Notes: generated by a model not told the origin, from the letters alone. A DNA stretch of 16,592 nucleotides from an uncultured Gammaproteobacteria bacterium (GCA_903889815.1 CAISYX010000357.1:1-16592); one strand, 5' to 3'. Positions 7,086 to 14,888 are shown, counted from the stretch's first letter. Made by a program: numbers and translations.

Positions 7086-8825
7086 CTACGGCGCTGTGCT
7101 CACAAACATGCTCTGATCGACGTTTTTCCAGCGCACCGCTCCGAAAAACATCTCATCCCAGCTCTGGTCCCCCCATGGGACGGAGCGGGCGGGATCAGGG
7201 TTGGCATTGTTCTGCGTCGAGTTGTCATACGCGCCCGTCGCCACGATCTTGGTACCGGCGGGCACGAACTTCGGCTCCGCCAGCTTGTAGTCGATCTGCC
7301 AGTTGTAGTTGTAGTGAGCGATGTTGATCAGCTCCTCTACCTTGCCATCCGGGTAGTGGGCGGCAAACTTCATGCTCTTGCCCCGGAAATGCATGTGCGG
7401 CAGGAAACTCTGCAGATAGGCATCTTGCTCGATGGTAATGCTCTGCTGCTGCTCGAAATGCGGCGCGTAGGGCGGAATGTTCGTCCAGCCACCGGGGAAG
7501 ATGCAGGCACAGGCGCCGGACTGCCGCTCTTCAGGAACCTGATCATCCGGATAGAACCAGATGCCGATCTCGCTGGCATCCACGGTCTCGCGCCCGGTGG
7601 TGGTGTAGTGCAGCTGCAGGCCCAGCATGGAGCCGACCTTGAGCAGCCCACCCGTGTTGGGATCTTCCACATGCGGCTCTGCTCCCGGAATGTAGGGCGT
7701 GATGTGCGCCACGTTCGGATCTGACGCGGCCAGGAAATTGCGCGGCCGCTCGCCCGGGGCAATGACTGAGTTCAAGGTGTGGTGCAGGACGGTGCGGTCG
7801 CCCGGCATGTACTGGCTGGCACGCACCCAGCGATCTCGGTCCAGGCCTTCAAAGGGCACCATTACGGTAATGTAGTCGAGGACGCCAGTGGCTGGAATGG
7901 TCTGCGGCGGCACCTTCACGATCAGGTCAGGCTCGCCAAACGCCCACTTGCTCTCGGGCCAGACCAGTGCGGCCAGGGGGTCAGCGCCGCCATCGTTCTG
8001 CGCGCCGGCTTCGATCCATTGCACCAGTTTCTGCTGATCGGCGACGTCAAGAACGTAATCATTGCTGAAGTCGCCCACGTGCGGATCAAGCTGACCGGGC
8101 GGCATGCGCTTGGTCATCAGCACTTCGCGAATCATGGGCGACCAACCCTGCACCATCGCATGGCTGTTCATGGCAAAGGGAGCGATGCCACCCTCGCGAT
8201 GACAAGTGGCGCAGTTCTCGGCGATGATCGGCGCGATATCCTGCGTGTAGGAAATGCCAGCGGCCATGCGCTGTGCCATGGCAGGGTAGCTGACATCCGC
8301 CCCCGCCATCGCCACGACTGGTGAACTCACCGCGCTGCCAGCGACCACCTCGGCAAGTGCGCCTTCCAGCGCTGTCACCGGACCGCGGAAAATCACTTCG
8401 AAACTGCGCGGATCGTAAAGGAAGGTCTCACCGCTCTTGTCGATACCCATGGCCTCGGCGATCACCTGGGCGTCGTCAATCAGCACGGGAACCGTGACGC
8501 CGAGGCTTGCGACCTGCTGCTGAACCGCTTCGCGAGACTCTCCCAGTGGATTGATCATCATGAACTCAATGCCCTGGGCATCGAAAGCGGCCTGCAGACG
8601 ACCATAGTCGGCGACGGCCTGCGCTGTCTGCTGGCTGCCATTGACCTGCACCAGAAAGGCGATGGCCTTGTGGTCGTCATACCAACTCATGTGGTGGAAT
8701 TTGCCCTGCTGGTCCAACAGGGCGAAATCACCCACGCGCTCGGCAGCCTCCAGCGCACTGGCGGAGAGCGCAAGGGCCAATGTGGCGAGTGCGGCGCCAA
8801 GGCGCCCCTTCGATTCAGTGAACAT
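7086..8825 (-). CDS. Redoxin-cytochrome c-copper monooxygenase (PHM-like) fusion protein
   Basis: ATG 8825 is preferred over an upstream ATG at 8876: it has GGAGG 6 bases ahead and directly begins the signal peptide (hydrophobic 9-24, cleavage near residue 27). The 579-residue product has three parts. Residues 31-165 are an AhpC/TSA/thioredoxin-like fold with no cysteine. Residues 190-280 carry a heme c site, C205-A-T-C-H209, with MPP at 241-243 as a likely axial Met. Residues 300-579 match copper type II ascorbate-dependent monooxygenases (PHM/DBM): H348-H349 and H406 (CuH-type), H477-M-H479 and M559 in DEMF (CuM-type), so all six copper ligands are present. These enzymes hydroxylate C-H bonds with O2 and two electrons. 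The heme may deliver the electrons (inference). It is periplasmic by prediction; substrate unknown. Confidence 0.9.
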   Translation of the reverse strand: MFTESKGRLGAALATLALALSASALEAAERVGDFALLDQQGKFHHMSWYDDHKAIAFLVQVNGSQQTAQAVADYGRLQAAFDAQGIEFMMINPLGESREAVQQQVASLGVTVPVLIDDAQVIAEAMGIDKSGETFLYDPRSFEVIFRGPVTALEGALAEVVAGSAVSSPVVAMAGADVSYPAMAQRMAAGISYTQDIAPIIAENCATCHREGGIAPFAMNSHAMVQGWSPMIREVLMTKRMPPGQLDPHVGDFSNDYVLDVADQQKLVQWIEAGAQNDGGADPLAALVWPESKWAFGEPDLIVKVPPQTIPATGVLDYITVMVPFEGLDRDRWVRASQYMPGDRTVLHHTLNSVIAPGERPRNFLAASDPNVAHITPYIPGAEPHVEDPNTGGLLKVGSMLGLQLHYTTTGRETVDASEIGIWFYPDDQVPEERQSGACACIFPGGWTNIPPYAPHFEQQQSITIEQDAYLQSFLPHMHFRGKSMKFAAHYPDGKVEELINIAHYNYNWQIDYKLAEPKFVPAGTKIVATGAYDNSTQNNANPDPARSVPWGDQSWDEMFFGAVRWKNVDQSMFVSTAP

Positions 8826-8958
8826 GGATTCCTCCGATGGCATCAGTGTGTGACAGTTTGGTGTAGATGCTACCACCGCTCAGAGCACTGTCCAGCAGCA
8901 GCGCTCGACGCCCGCGGGGGATTCTCTCACCGCTTTGTCAATTTCAGGAATCAGCAAG

Positions 8959-8988
8959 CAAAAGCCCGTGTGCCAAGACCAGCGGGCT
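8959..8988 (-). terminator. Probable terminator after the VOC-family gene
   Basis: Read on the minus strand, AGCCCG (8988-8983) pairs with CGGGCT (8968-8963) around a 14-base loop, followed by TTTT then GC. It lies 61 bases past the VOC stop and upstream of the copper/cytochrome gene, which would separate the two. The stem is only 6 bp and the T-run short. The rest of 8826-9048 shows no gene. Confidence 0.5.
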
Positions 8989-9048
8989 CTGAGAGTCAGA
9001 CGGGGCAAGCCTGGGAGATCGCAGCATCATCAATGAATTGCAGCAGTC

Positions 9049-9420
9049 TCAGGCAGCACTGTAGAACACATTCAGCTTGTTGCCGTCCAGGTCACGGAAG
9101 TAACCGGCGTAGTAGCTTTCGCTGCGCGGGCCGGCAGGTCCTTCGTCCTTCGCTCCCAGCTCGATGGCCTTCTTGTAGACACGGTCCACAGTTTCACGGC
9201 TGTCGGCGACCAGTGCCACCATCGTGCCGTTGCCGCCGCTGGCTGCGTTCTTGTCATAAGGACGGATCACCGAAAGCATCGCACCCGTCGGGCTGTTGCC
9301 CCAGGCGATGAAGCCCTCCATGTCCATTACGCGTTTGGCGTTCAGTTCTGCAAGCAGCGCATCGTAGAATGCGCCGGCCCGCGCCAGGTCATTGGTGCCC
9401 AGTGTTACGTAGCCGATCAT
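9049..9420 (-). CDS. VOC-family (glyoxalase/bleomycin-resistance fold) protein
   Basis: The 123-residue single-domain product has the paired beta-alpha-beta-beta-beta pattern of the vicinal-oxygen-chelate family: YVTLGTNDLARAGAFYDALL (4-23) for the first half and YYAGYFRDLDGNKLNVFY (103-120) for the end. The usual last metal-binding Glu after DGN is replaced by N117, and the first strand has no His where glyoxalase I has one. Enzymatic glyoxalase activity is therefore doubtful, and a small-molecule-binding or different catalytic role fits better. GGAG sits 6 bases before the ATG. It stands alone, divergent from the glutaredoxin gene over 152 bp. No substrate can be assigned. Confidence 0.9.
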   Translation of the reverse strand: MIGYVTLGTNDLARAGAFYDALLAELNAKRVMDMEGFIAWGNSPTGAMLSVIRPYDKNAASGGNGTMVALVADSRETVDRVYKKAIELGAKDEGPAGPRSESYYAGYFRDLDGNKLNVFYSAA

Positions 9421-9572
9421 GGTGTACTCCGGTATCTATTGTGGATGAAGTCGTTCGAGGCGGCACTTTAGCACAGGACATCGCACTGGAAAGGCACGCA
9501 ATGCGTTGAAGCGCGGGAATATGCCCGAGCCTTGTGCCACAATCGCAGGCAAGTCATTTATCAGGTGCTTTC

Positions 9573-9932
9573 ATGTCTGACCTTACTCCCTCGCAATCTT
9601 TTTCTGTCGATGCCGTGATCGCCGATCCGGCCCGGCCAGTCGTGCTGTTCTCCCTCAGCTGGTGCTCTTTCTGCCGCTCGGCCAAGCAGATGCTGGAACA
9701 TTTGCAGATTACCTGCACCATTTACGAGCTGGATCGTGGCGTGTTTATGGAGCCTGGGCTGAACCGCTCCGTGCGTGCGCGTCTGGAAGGACTGACGCAC
9801 AGCAACACGCTGCCGCAACTGTTCATCGGCACCGAGGCCATCGGAGGCTATACCGACATGTCAGGGGCTCTGCGCAGCGGGCGTCTGGCTGAAATTCTGA
9901 CCCGTCACAACGTTCCGTTCACTCTACGCTGA
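9573..9932 (+). CDS. Glutaredoxin-like protein with a CSFC active site
   Basis: From ATG 9573 the product is 119 residues with a glutaredoxin fold: VVLFSLSWCSFC (23-34) with the redox pair C31/C34, TLPQLFIG (79-86) with the cis-proline P81, and GGYTD (91-95), the glutathione-binding turn (GG-x-x-D). The canonical CPYC is CSFC here, which should alter redox potential and leaves a dithiol site. An insert with several basic residues (about 55-75) replaces the short loop of typical Grx. It is a cytoplasmic thiol reductase by family. The frame is open further upstream (ATG at 9534), but the conserved fold and a weak AGGTG favour 9573. The DUF2214-like membrane gene follows after 19 bp and is probably co-transcribed. 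Confidence 0.9.
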   Translation: MSDLTPSQSFSVDAVIADPARPVVLFSLSWCSFCRSAKQMLEHLQITCTIYELDRGVFMEPGLNRSVRARLEGLTHSNTLPQLFIGTEAIGGYTDMSGALRSGRLAEILTRHNVPFTLR

Positions 9933-9951
9933 CACAACCGCGAGGTTCGCC

Positions 9952-10389
9952 ATGGATGTGCTTGTCCGCTATGTGCACCTGTTCGCCGTCCTCGTGCTGG
10001 CGGGTTCCTTGATCATCGAGAACATGGCGGTCGCCCGGCAGATCAGTCGCGAGGACCTGCGCAATCTCCTGAAGGTGGATGCCGCCTATGGCATCAGTGC
10101 GGGCGTGGTCCTGGCCTGTGGCCTGGGTCTGTGGCTGGCGGGGGCGAAACCGGCGGAATTCTATACAGGCAATCCCGTGTTCCATGCCAAGCTGACGCTG
10201 TTCGTGCTGGTGGCGCTGCTGTCGATCTATCCCACGGTGTTTCTGCTGCGCCAGCGCAAGAGCGCGGACGAGACCATCGCAGTGCCTGCCAGCGTCATCC
10301 GGGTTCTGCGTGCAGAGCTCATTCTGCTGGCCGTCATTCCCGTGCTGGCATTTCTTATGGCCCGCGGTATCGGTCTTGAGACAAGCTGA
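9952..10389 (+). CDS. DUF2214-like four-helix inner-membrane protein
   Basis: 145 residues with four predicted membrane helices at about 6-24, 44-64, 79-99 and 117-137 and short polar loops. The first helix begins VRYVHLFAVLVLAG (5-18) with H9, and FHAKLTLFVLVALL (77-90) carries H78; this pattern recalls DUF2214 predicted membrane proteins, where conserved histidines may bind heme or metal (inference). GAGG lies 6 bases ahead of the ATG. It follows the glutaredoxin gene by 19 bp, suggesting a shared transcript and perhaps a redox role. Its stop lies 1 bp from the convergent carboxylesterase stop, with no clear terminator between. Confidence 0.82.
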   Translation: MDVLVRYVHLFAVLVLAGSLIIENMAVARQISREDLRNLLKVDAAYGISAGVVLACGLGLWLAGAKPAEFYTGNPVFHAKLTLFVLVALLSIYPTVFLLRQRKSADETIAVPASVIRVLRAELILLAVIPVLAFLMARGIGLETS

Positions 10390-10390
10390 T

Positions 10391-11056
10391 TCAGGCCAGA
10401 ATCTTCTGAAACCAGGCTGAGATATCTCGCACTTCTTCCAGGCACAGGGAGTGCTCCATTGGATAGCTGTGCCAGACTGTCGGGTGTCCCAATGTCTTGA
10501 GCGCGGCGTCGGCCTTGCGACCCAGCGCATCGGGCACCACCTGGTCATAACTGCCGTGGCAGATCATCACCGGCAGCGCTGCATTTTCCGGCGCCTGTGC
10601 CAGCAGGTCAGCCGTAGGGAAATAGCTCGACAACGACAAGGCGCCCCCCAACGGCCTCTTGCAGGTAAGCGCCGCATGCAGGATCACCGCCCCGCCCTGT
10701 GAGAACCCCGCCAGAATGATGCGACGGCTGTCGATGCCACGCGCCACTTCACGCTCAACCAGCGCGTGCACCTCTTCTGCCGAGCGCGTCAGCTGCGCCA
10801 CGTCTACACGGCGGTCGATGCTCATTTCAAGAATGTCGTACCAGGCTGGCATCACGTAACCGTTGTTGATCGTGACGGGAATCGACGGGGCATGGGGAAA
10901 CACGAAGCGCACGGGCAGATCGGCGGGCAGTCGCAGCTCGGGCACGATGCCGGCGAAGTCATGACCATCGGCACCCAGACCGTGCAGCCAGATGATACTG
11001 GATGCCGGTTCGCCAGCGGGAGGCACGAGCATTTCGACGGAAGGAAGATAGTTCAT
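10391..11056 (-). CDS. Carboxylesterase/phospholipase family alpha/beta hydrolase
   Basis: The 221-residue product is a compact alpha/beta hydrolase of the carboxylesterase 2/acyl-protein-thioesterase type. WLHGLGADGHDF (23-34) is the oxyanion-hole HG region, VFPHAPSIPVTINNG (52-66) and AWYDI (71-75) are family landmarks, GFSQGG (117-122) holds the nucleophile S119, GSYDQVV (168-174) the acid D171, and EHSLC (201-205) the base H202. Relatives hydrolyse short-chain esters, lysophospholipids or acyl thioesters in the cytoplasm; no signal peptide is seen. The frame extends to 11092, but the family N-terminus (YLPSVEMLVPP) fits the ATG at 11056, and the leader before it carries an inverted repeat. 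It is divergent from the secreted unknown gene. Confidence 0.93.
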   Translation of the reverse strand: MNYLPSVEMLVPPAGEPASSIIWLHGLGADGHDFAGIVPELRLPADLPVRFVFPHAPSIPVTINNGYVMPAWYDILEMSIDRRVDVAQLTRSAEEVHALVEREVARGIDSRRIILAGFSQGGAVILHAALTCKRPLGGALSLSSYFPTADLLAQAPENAALPVMICHGSYDQVVPDALGRKADAALKTLGHPTVWHSYPMEHSLCLEEVRDISAWFQKILA

Positions 11057-11074
11057 GGAGTCAGTTCCTGCTGA

Positions 11075-11108
11075 GCGGGCACGAGCAGGCATGATAAACG
11101 GTGCCCGC
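11075..11108. promoter_or_regulatory. 8-bp inverted repeat in esterase/unknown-protein divergent region
   Basis: GCGGGCAC (11075-11082) and GTGCCCGC (11101-11108) are perfect inverted arms separated by 18 bases, 19 bases upstream of the esterase ATG. Arm size and spacing fit a dimeric regulator site or a hairpin in the esterase leader. No regulator is identified. Confidence 0.4.
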
Positions 11109-11243
11109 GGTGCTGGCTACCCGCATCCCTTCACAAGCGTATTGCTTGGAAGTTGCTGCCGGCGACCTCTACCGGCGCACCAAAGTCTTTGCTACTCTCG
11201 ACGTGCTCATCCGCGCCCCCTGGCAAAGACCCGGAGAAAAATA

Positions 11244-12272
11244 ATGAAGAACCGTCTTTCCGCTCTCGCTCGATCTGCACGTGTTTCGCCAACCCTGCTG
11301 AGCCTGGCGCTTTTAGCCAGTTCGCCCGGCATTGCCCAGACTGACAACTACCGCGCACCCCGCACGGCCGATGGTCATCCCAGCCTGCAGGGCATGTGGA
11401 CGAACAACACCATCACGCCGCTGGAGCGTCCGCCGGAGCTGGCAGACAGGCAGTTTCTAACGCAGGAAGAGCAGGCGGCCATGGAACTTGCCGTTGCTGA
11501 TGCCACCGCCGAGGCTGACCTGCCAAGTGACCCGAACCGCCCGCCTCCCACCAAAGATCAGATTGATCTTGAGGACAGCTACAACGCCTTCTGGTTCGAC
11601 GACGGCACCAAGGTGGCCATTTACAACGGCGAGCGGCGCACCTCCCTGGTCGTAGACCCGCCCGATGGCCGCATTCCCGCGCTGACGCCAGCCGCACAGG
11701 CCCGCCTGGCCGCCGCCGCAGAAGAGCGTGCCCGCGAACCGTTTCGTGGCCCGGAGTCGCGCTCACTGGCCGAGCGTTGCCTGTTGTCGTTCGGTTCCAG
11801 CTCGGGCCCACCCATGCTGCCCATTCTGTACAACAATCATTATCAGATCGTGCAGTCACCGGGGTATGTGATGATACTGGTAGAGATGGTGCACGATGCG
11901 CGTATCATCCGCATCGACGCCGAGCCTTTGCCAGCAGTGATGTCACCCTGGATGGGGGATTCCATCGGCCGCTGGGAGGGTGAGACGCTGGTCGTGGAAA
12001 CACGCAACATTCACCCGCTGCAGACCTATCGCGGCTCGGGGGACCAGTTTCATACCGTCGAGCGTTTCACCCGTGTCGGGCCAGACACGATGAACTACAG
12101 CGTCACGGTCACTGACCCGGATACCTTCAGCCGCCCGTGGACCGCCGAGATTCCGATGGTGAGAACGCAGGACAAGTTGTATGAATATGCCTGCCATGAA
12201 GGCAATTACGCGCTGCAGGGAATCCTGGCAGGCGCACGAGTGCAGGAACGGGACGCAGGAGCTGCCCAGTAG
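11244..12272 (+). CDS. Secreted conserved protein of unknown function (RTADGHP family)
   Basis: ATG 11244 has GGAG 7 bases ahead and starts a signal peptide (hydrophobic 16-27, cleavage after AQ at 32); the frame is open to 11055 but the upstream part has no such character. The 342-residue product has hallmarks of a large uncharacterised family common in acidobacteria and marine gammaproteobacteria: RTADGHPSLQGMWTN (40-54), LERP (60-63), ERCL (177-180), YNNHYQIVQSPGYV (196-209), a GRWEGETLVVETRN (242-255) strand, and HTVERFTRV (270-278). C179 and C317 are the only cysteines and might bridge in the periplasm. No catalytic motif is recognised. The next gene starts 1 bp after its stop. Family recognition is from memory; function is not known. 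Confidence 0.88.
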   Translation: MKNRLSALARSARVSPTLLSLALLASSPGIAQTDNYRAPRTADGHPSLQGMWTNNTITPLERPPELADRQFLTQEEQAAMELAVADATAEADLPSDPNRPPPTKDQIDLEDSYNAFWFDDGTKVAIYNGERRTSLVVDPPDGRIPALTPAAQARLAAAAEERAREPFRGPESRSLAERCLLSFGSSSGPPMLPILYNNHYQIVQSPGYVMILVEMVHDARIIRIDAEPLPAVMSPWMGDSIGRWEGETLVVETRNIHPLQTYRGSGDQFHTVERFTRVGPDTMNYSVTVTDPDTFSRPWTAEIPMVRTQDKLYEYACHEGNYALQGILAGARVQERDAGAAQ

Positions 12273-12273
12273 T

Positions 12274-12672
12274 ATGGATGATGTCATCGACATGTTGCGG
12301 GAACGAAACGAACCGGTTCCGGTCCCGCTGGAACTGCCCGACGAGGACTTGCTCGTCGAAATTGAAGAACAGCTGTATGTGGCACTGCCTGACGATCTGC
12401 GGGCCTTTCTGCTGACGGTCAGCGATGTGGTCTGCGGACGCCTTGAGCCTGTAACGGTGACCGACCCGAACTCCCACACCTATTTGCCGGAAGTGGCGGC
12501 GGTAGCCTGGAGCCTCGGGCTGCCGCGACGTTTCTTGCCCATCTGTGAGTCCAACGGTGGCTATTACTGCATCAGTCAGGACGGGACCGTCTTGTTCTGG
12601 GATGAGCGCATCACCAATGCAAGCTGGGATTCTTTGTGGCTGTGGGCCCGGGAAGTCTGGCTGGCAGACTGA
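12274..12672 (+). CDS. SMI1/KNR4 (SUKH)-family protein
   Basis: The 132-residue cytoplasmic product has the SMI1/KNR4 core: LPDDLRAFLLTVSD (38-51) and the PICESNGGYYCISQDGTV region (89-106) followed by LFWDE. Acidic residues dominate the N-terminal third. SUKH proteins are protein-binding folds; several are immunity proteins for toxins, but this subgroup (NEPVPVPLELP at 12-22, then a Y-L-P-E-V-A-x-V-A-W segment at 70-79) is, from memory, a widespread chromosomal single-copy form in gammaproteobacteria. No toxin gene adjoins. ATG 12274 comes 1 bp after the upstream stop with GGAG about 11 bases ahead, so translation is probably coupled. A longer frame inside the upstream gene is not family-like. 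Confidence 0.9.
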   Translation: MDDVIDMLRERNEPVPVPLELPDEDLLVEIEEQLYVALPDDLRAFLLTVSDVVCGRLEPVTVTDPNSHTYLPEVAAVAWSLGLPRRFLPICESNGGYYCISQDGTVLFWDERITNASWDSLWLWAREVWLAD

Positions 12673-12712
12673 GCCGGTTGCACAAACCCGTCTCCTGCGT
12701 CAGTCATATGCC

Positions 12713-14164
12713 TCAGGGTTCTTCATCATCCTCCCCAATGTCCTTCCCCTTGCGCGGCGTCCGACGCGTGACGCTCAGCCAGTCCAGCGCGATACCCGAA
12801 ATGGCACTGAAGCGCGAGACTCGGTAAATGATCTGCAGCACCCGGGGGCGCTTGCGCGTCTGTGGTTCGGCCGCGCGCGGAATGAACCAGACCGACACTG
12901 CCACCCGCAGTGCAAAGCTGGCCACGAAGACGATGAACAGGGGGCTGCGCATACCGTCCAGGAACGGAATCATGTCCGCCAGCACGGGTGCGGCCGTGGC
13001 AATCAAGCCGCCCAGCAGTGCGCCGACAAACACCGCCACGGCACTGAGTGCAGACTGCATCGCCGCATAGACGGCAAAATCGCTCTTGTGCGGACGGATG
13101 TCATACAGGTAGTTCGCGGTGCTGAGGCTGTAGCCGCTCCACACAAATCCGGACACCATCTGCACCACCAGCAGATAAGTGTGATCGGGCGAGAACAGCC
13201 ACAGCAAAGGGACGATGGGAATCACGACACTGGAAAACAACATCACCAGCCGGTTGCCGAAGCGATCACTGAAGCGCCCCCAGAAGGACAGCGTCAGGAA
13301 TTGCGTCACTATTGAAGCAATCGCATTCAGACTGTATTCCAGATAGGTGAACTGCAGGTCACGCAGCATGTACACCGCGAAGAAGGGCGCAGAAATCGCT
13401 ACCACGCCCTGCATGCCCGCCACGAAGAAGCTGTATTCCCGGAATGTTCTGTCCTTGAGCGACGCCCGCATCTGCAGCATGCTCTGCCAGAAACCCTTGC
13501 GGCCGGAAGGGTGAGGCCGCGGGTCGGGGTCATGCATCTGCGCCAGCAGGCGACTGGAGACAACGCGCCCTGCACCGGCCGCCGCAAACAGCAGCGCGAA
13601 CCCCAGCCACACTACATCGAGGCGCTCACTCAGACTGAGCAGAGCCCCGCCGCTGATGAAAATCGCCAGCGAGGCCATCATTGTGAGGCGTGTGCGCGAT
13701 GCGAAAAATACACCGCGCCGGCGCTGCGGCACAATGCTGCCCATCCATGCACGCCATTGGGGCTGTATGAAATTGATGCAGGAGAAATAGAGAACGCAGA
13801 GCCCGATCAGCCAGTTCACGGAATTGTCACTGCGACTCAAGGCCAGCACCGCAAGCGCAAACACTACCAGCGCCTGAAAGCCGGCAGTCACGACGACCAT
13901 GGGTTTGCGCGGCACATAGTTGCCAAGCCATGCGGAGAGAATCTGGAACAGGGCACCGAACAACTGTGGTATCGCCATCAGCCAGCCCATCTGCACAGCC
14001 GTGGCATTGAGATAGATAGCGAAGGCATTGAAAAAGTTGTCGCCGGTCGCCGTCATGGTGGCCGAGGCCACTGCCTCTTTCTGCGAGCAGCGCAGCGTGG
14101 GGCGCAGCCAAACGGTTCGACCGCGGGCCACACTCGTCTCTGGCTGCTGGGAATGTTCTGTCAT
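12713..14164 (-). CDS. Major facilitator superfamily (MFS) transporter
   Basis: From ATG 14164 the product is 483 residues with about 12 hydrophobic segments and a charged central loop (about 210-240). WGRFSDRFGNR (295-305) is the second copy of the MFS motif A between helices 8 and 9. The first copy at the equivalent N-half position is degenerate (AWLGNYVPRKP, 78-88). Two Trp-rich stretches, PQWRAWMGSIVPQRRRG (135-151) and the segment around 336-345, resemble an uncharacterised MFS subfamily rather than known drug pumps. The C-terminus is a basic then acidic tail. The frame is open upstream to 14296, but that leader is not transporter-like; the ribosome binding site before 14164 is weak. Substrate unknown. 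It is convergent with the SMI1/KNR4 gene and divergent from trxC. Confidence 0.88.
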   Translation of the reverse strand: MTEHSQQPETSVARGRTVWLRPTLRCSQKEAVASATMTATGDNFFNAFAIYLNATAVQMGWLMAIPQLFGALFQILSAWLGNYVPRKPMVVVTAGFQALVVFALAVLALSRSDNSVNWLIGLCVLYFSCINFIQPQWRAWMGSIVPQRRRGVFFASRTRLTMMASLAIFISGGALLSLSERLDVVWLGFALLFAAAGAGRVVSSRLLAQMHDPDPRPHPSGRKGFWQSMLQMRASLKDRTFREYSFFVAGMQGVVAISAPFFAVYMLRDLQFTYLEYSLNAIASIVTQFLTLSFWGRFSDRFGNRLVMLFSSVVIPIVPLLWLFSPDHTYLLVVQMVSGFVWSGYSLSTANYLYDIRPHKSDFAVYAAMQSALSAVAVFVGALLGGLIATAAPVLADMIPFLDGMRSPLFIVFVASFALRVAVSVWFIPRAAEPQTRKRPRVLQIIYRVSRFSAISGIALDWLSVTRRTPRKGKDIGEDDEEP

Positions 14165-14252
14165 CGGGAGTGTCTGCAAGACTGGCGGAGGACATGAGCG
14201 AGGATCATCGAATTTGCCCGCGTTTGCAATCCTGCCGGCTCCGCGCCGCGAC

Positions 14253-14281
14253 TTGAAAGCCGGGCGAGGTGCCCCGATATC
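14253..14281 (+). promoter_or_regulatory. Possible sigma70 promoter for trxC
   Basis: TTGAAA (14253-14258, five of six to the -35 consensus) lies 17 bases before GATATC (14276-14281, three of six to -10). Spacing is ideal but the -10 is weak. It points toward trxC and ends 9 bases before the 14291-14305 palindrome. Confidence 0.4.
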
Positions 14282-14290
14282 GCCAAGGCA

Positions 14291-14305
14291 CGTCACTCAG
14301 TGACG
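14291..14305. promoter_or_regulatory. Perfect palindrome in front of trxC
   Basis: CGTCACT-C-AGTGACG is a 7-bp perfect inverted repeat around one base, 21 bases before the trxC ATG and just downstream of the candidate -10. That is where a repressor operator would block transcription. It does not match a site I can name (not CRP/FNR). Confidence 0.5.
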
Positions 14306-14326
14306 CCCACTCTCCGGGAGCCAACC

Positions 14327-14764
14327 ATGTCTGATCAGATTTACGTGACCTGCCCGCACTGCCATCGCAAGAACCGAATGCCGCCTGACCGGCTTTCGGA
14401 AAAAGGGACCTGCGGCGCGTGCAAGCTGTCTCTGTTCACCGGACACCCTGTCCCCTTGTCGCAAAGCAGTTTCGATCAGCACCTGGGCGGCGATGTGCCG
14501 ATCCTCGTCGATTTCTGGGCCCCATGGTGTGGCCCCTGCCGGCAGTTCGCGCCAACCTTCGATGCAGCCGCCTCCACTCTCGAGCCTCGGGTGCGCCTGG
14601 TGAAGGTCAATACCGAAGTGGAACAGGCGCTGGCCCAACGCTTCGCCATTCGCAGCATCCCAACGCTCATGCTCTTCAGCAAGGGAAAGGAAATCGGTCG
14701 GGTTTCAGGCGCACTGCCTGCGGGTCAATTGCAGAAGTGGGTGCTGCAGCACTTGCCGCAGTGA
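14327..14764 (+). CDS. trxC: Thioredoxin 2 with N-terminal zinc finger
   Basis: TrxC reduces disulfides in the cytoplasm with electrons from thioredoxin reductase. The 145-residue product has an N-terminal zinc-binding module, C9-x2-C12 and C29-x2-C32, then the thioredoxin domain: VDFWAPWCGPC (61-71) with active-site C68/C71, and SIPTLMLF (110-117) with the cis-proline P112. This two-part layout and length are typical of TrxC. GGGAG sits about 7 bases before ATG 14327. It appears to be transcribed alone from a divergent region shared with the MFS gene, which contains a good palindrome. In enterics trxC belongs to the oxidative-stress response, but I see no recognisable OxyR site. Confidence 0.95.
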   Translation: MSDQIYVTCPHCHRKNRMPPDRLSEKGTCGACKLSLFTGHPVPLSQSSFDQHLGGDVPILVDFWAPWCGPCRQFAPTFDAAASTLEPRVRLVKVNTEVEQALAQRFAIRSIPTLMLFSKGKEIGRVSGALPAGQLQKWVLQHLPQ

Positions 14765-14888
14765 CAGGATGCACCCGGGCGTTGTAAACCTTTCCGGCGG
14801 CAGCGCGTTAGCGATGCCTGAGGATGGGCTGGTTTCCTGCACTGAAAACGGCCTGCGACACACACCATTACTCCGGGGAGTCTCCATC

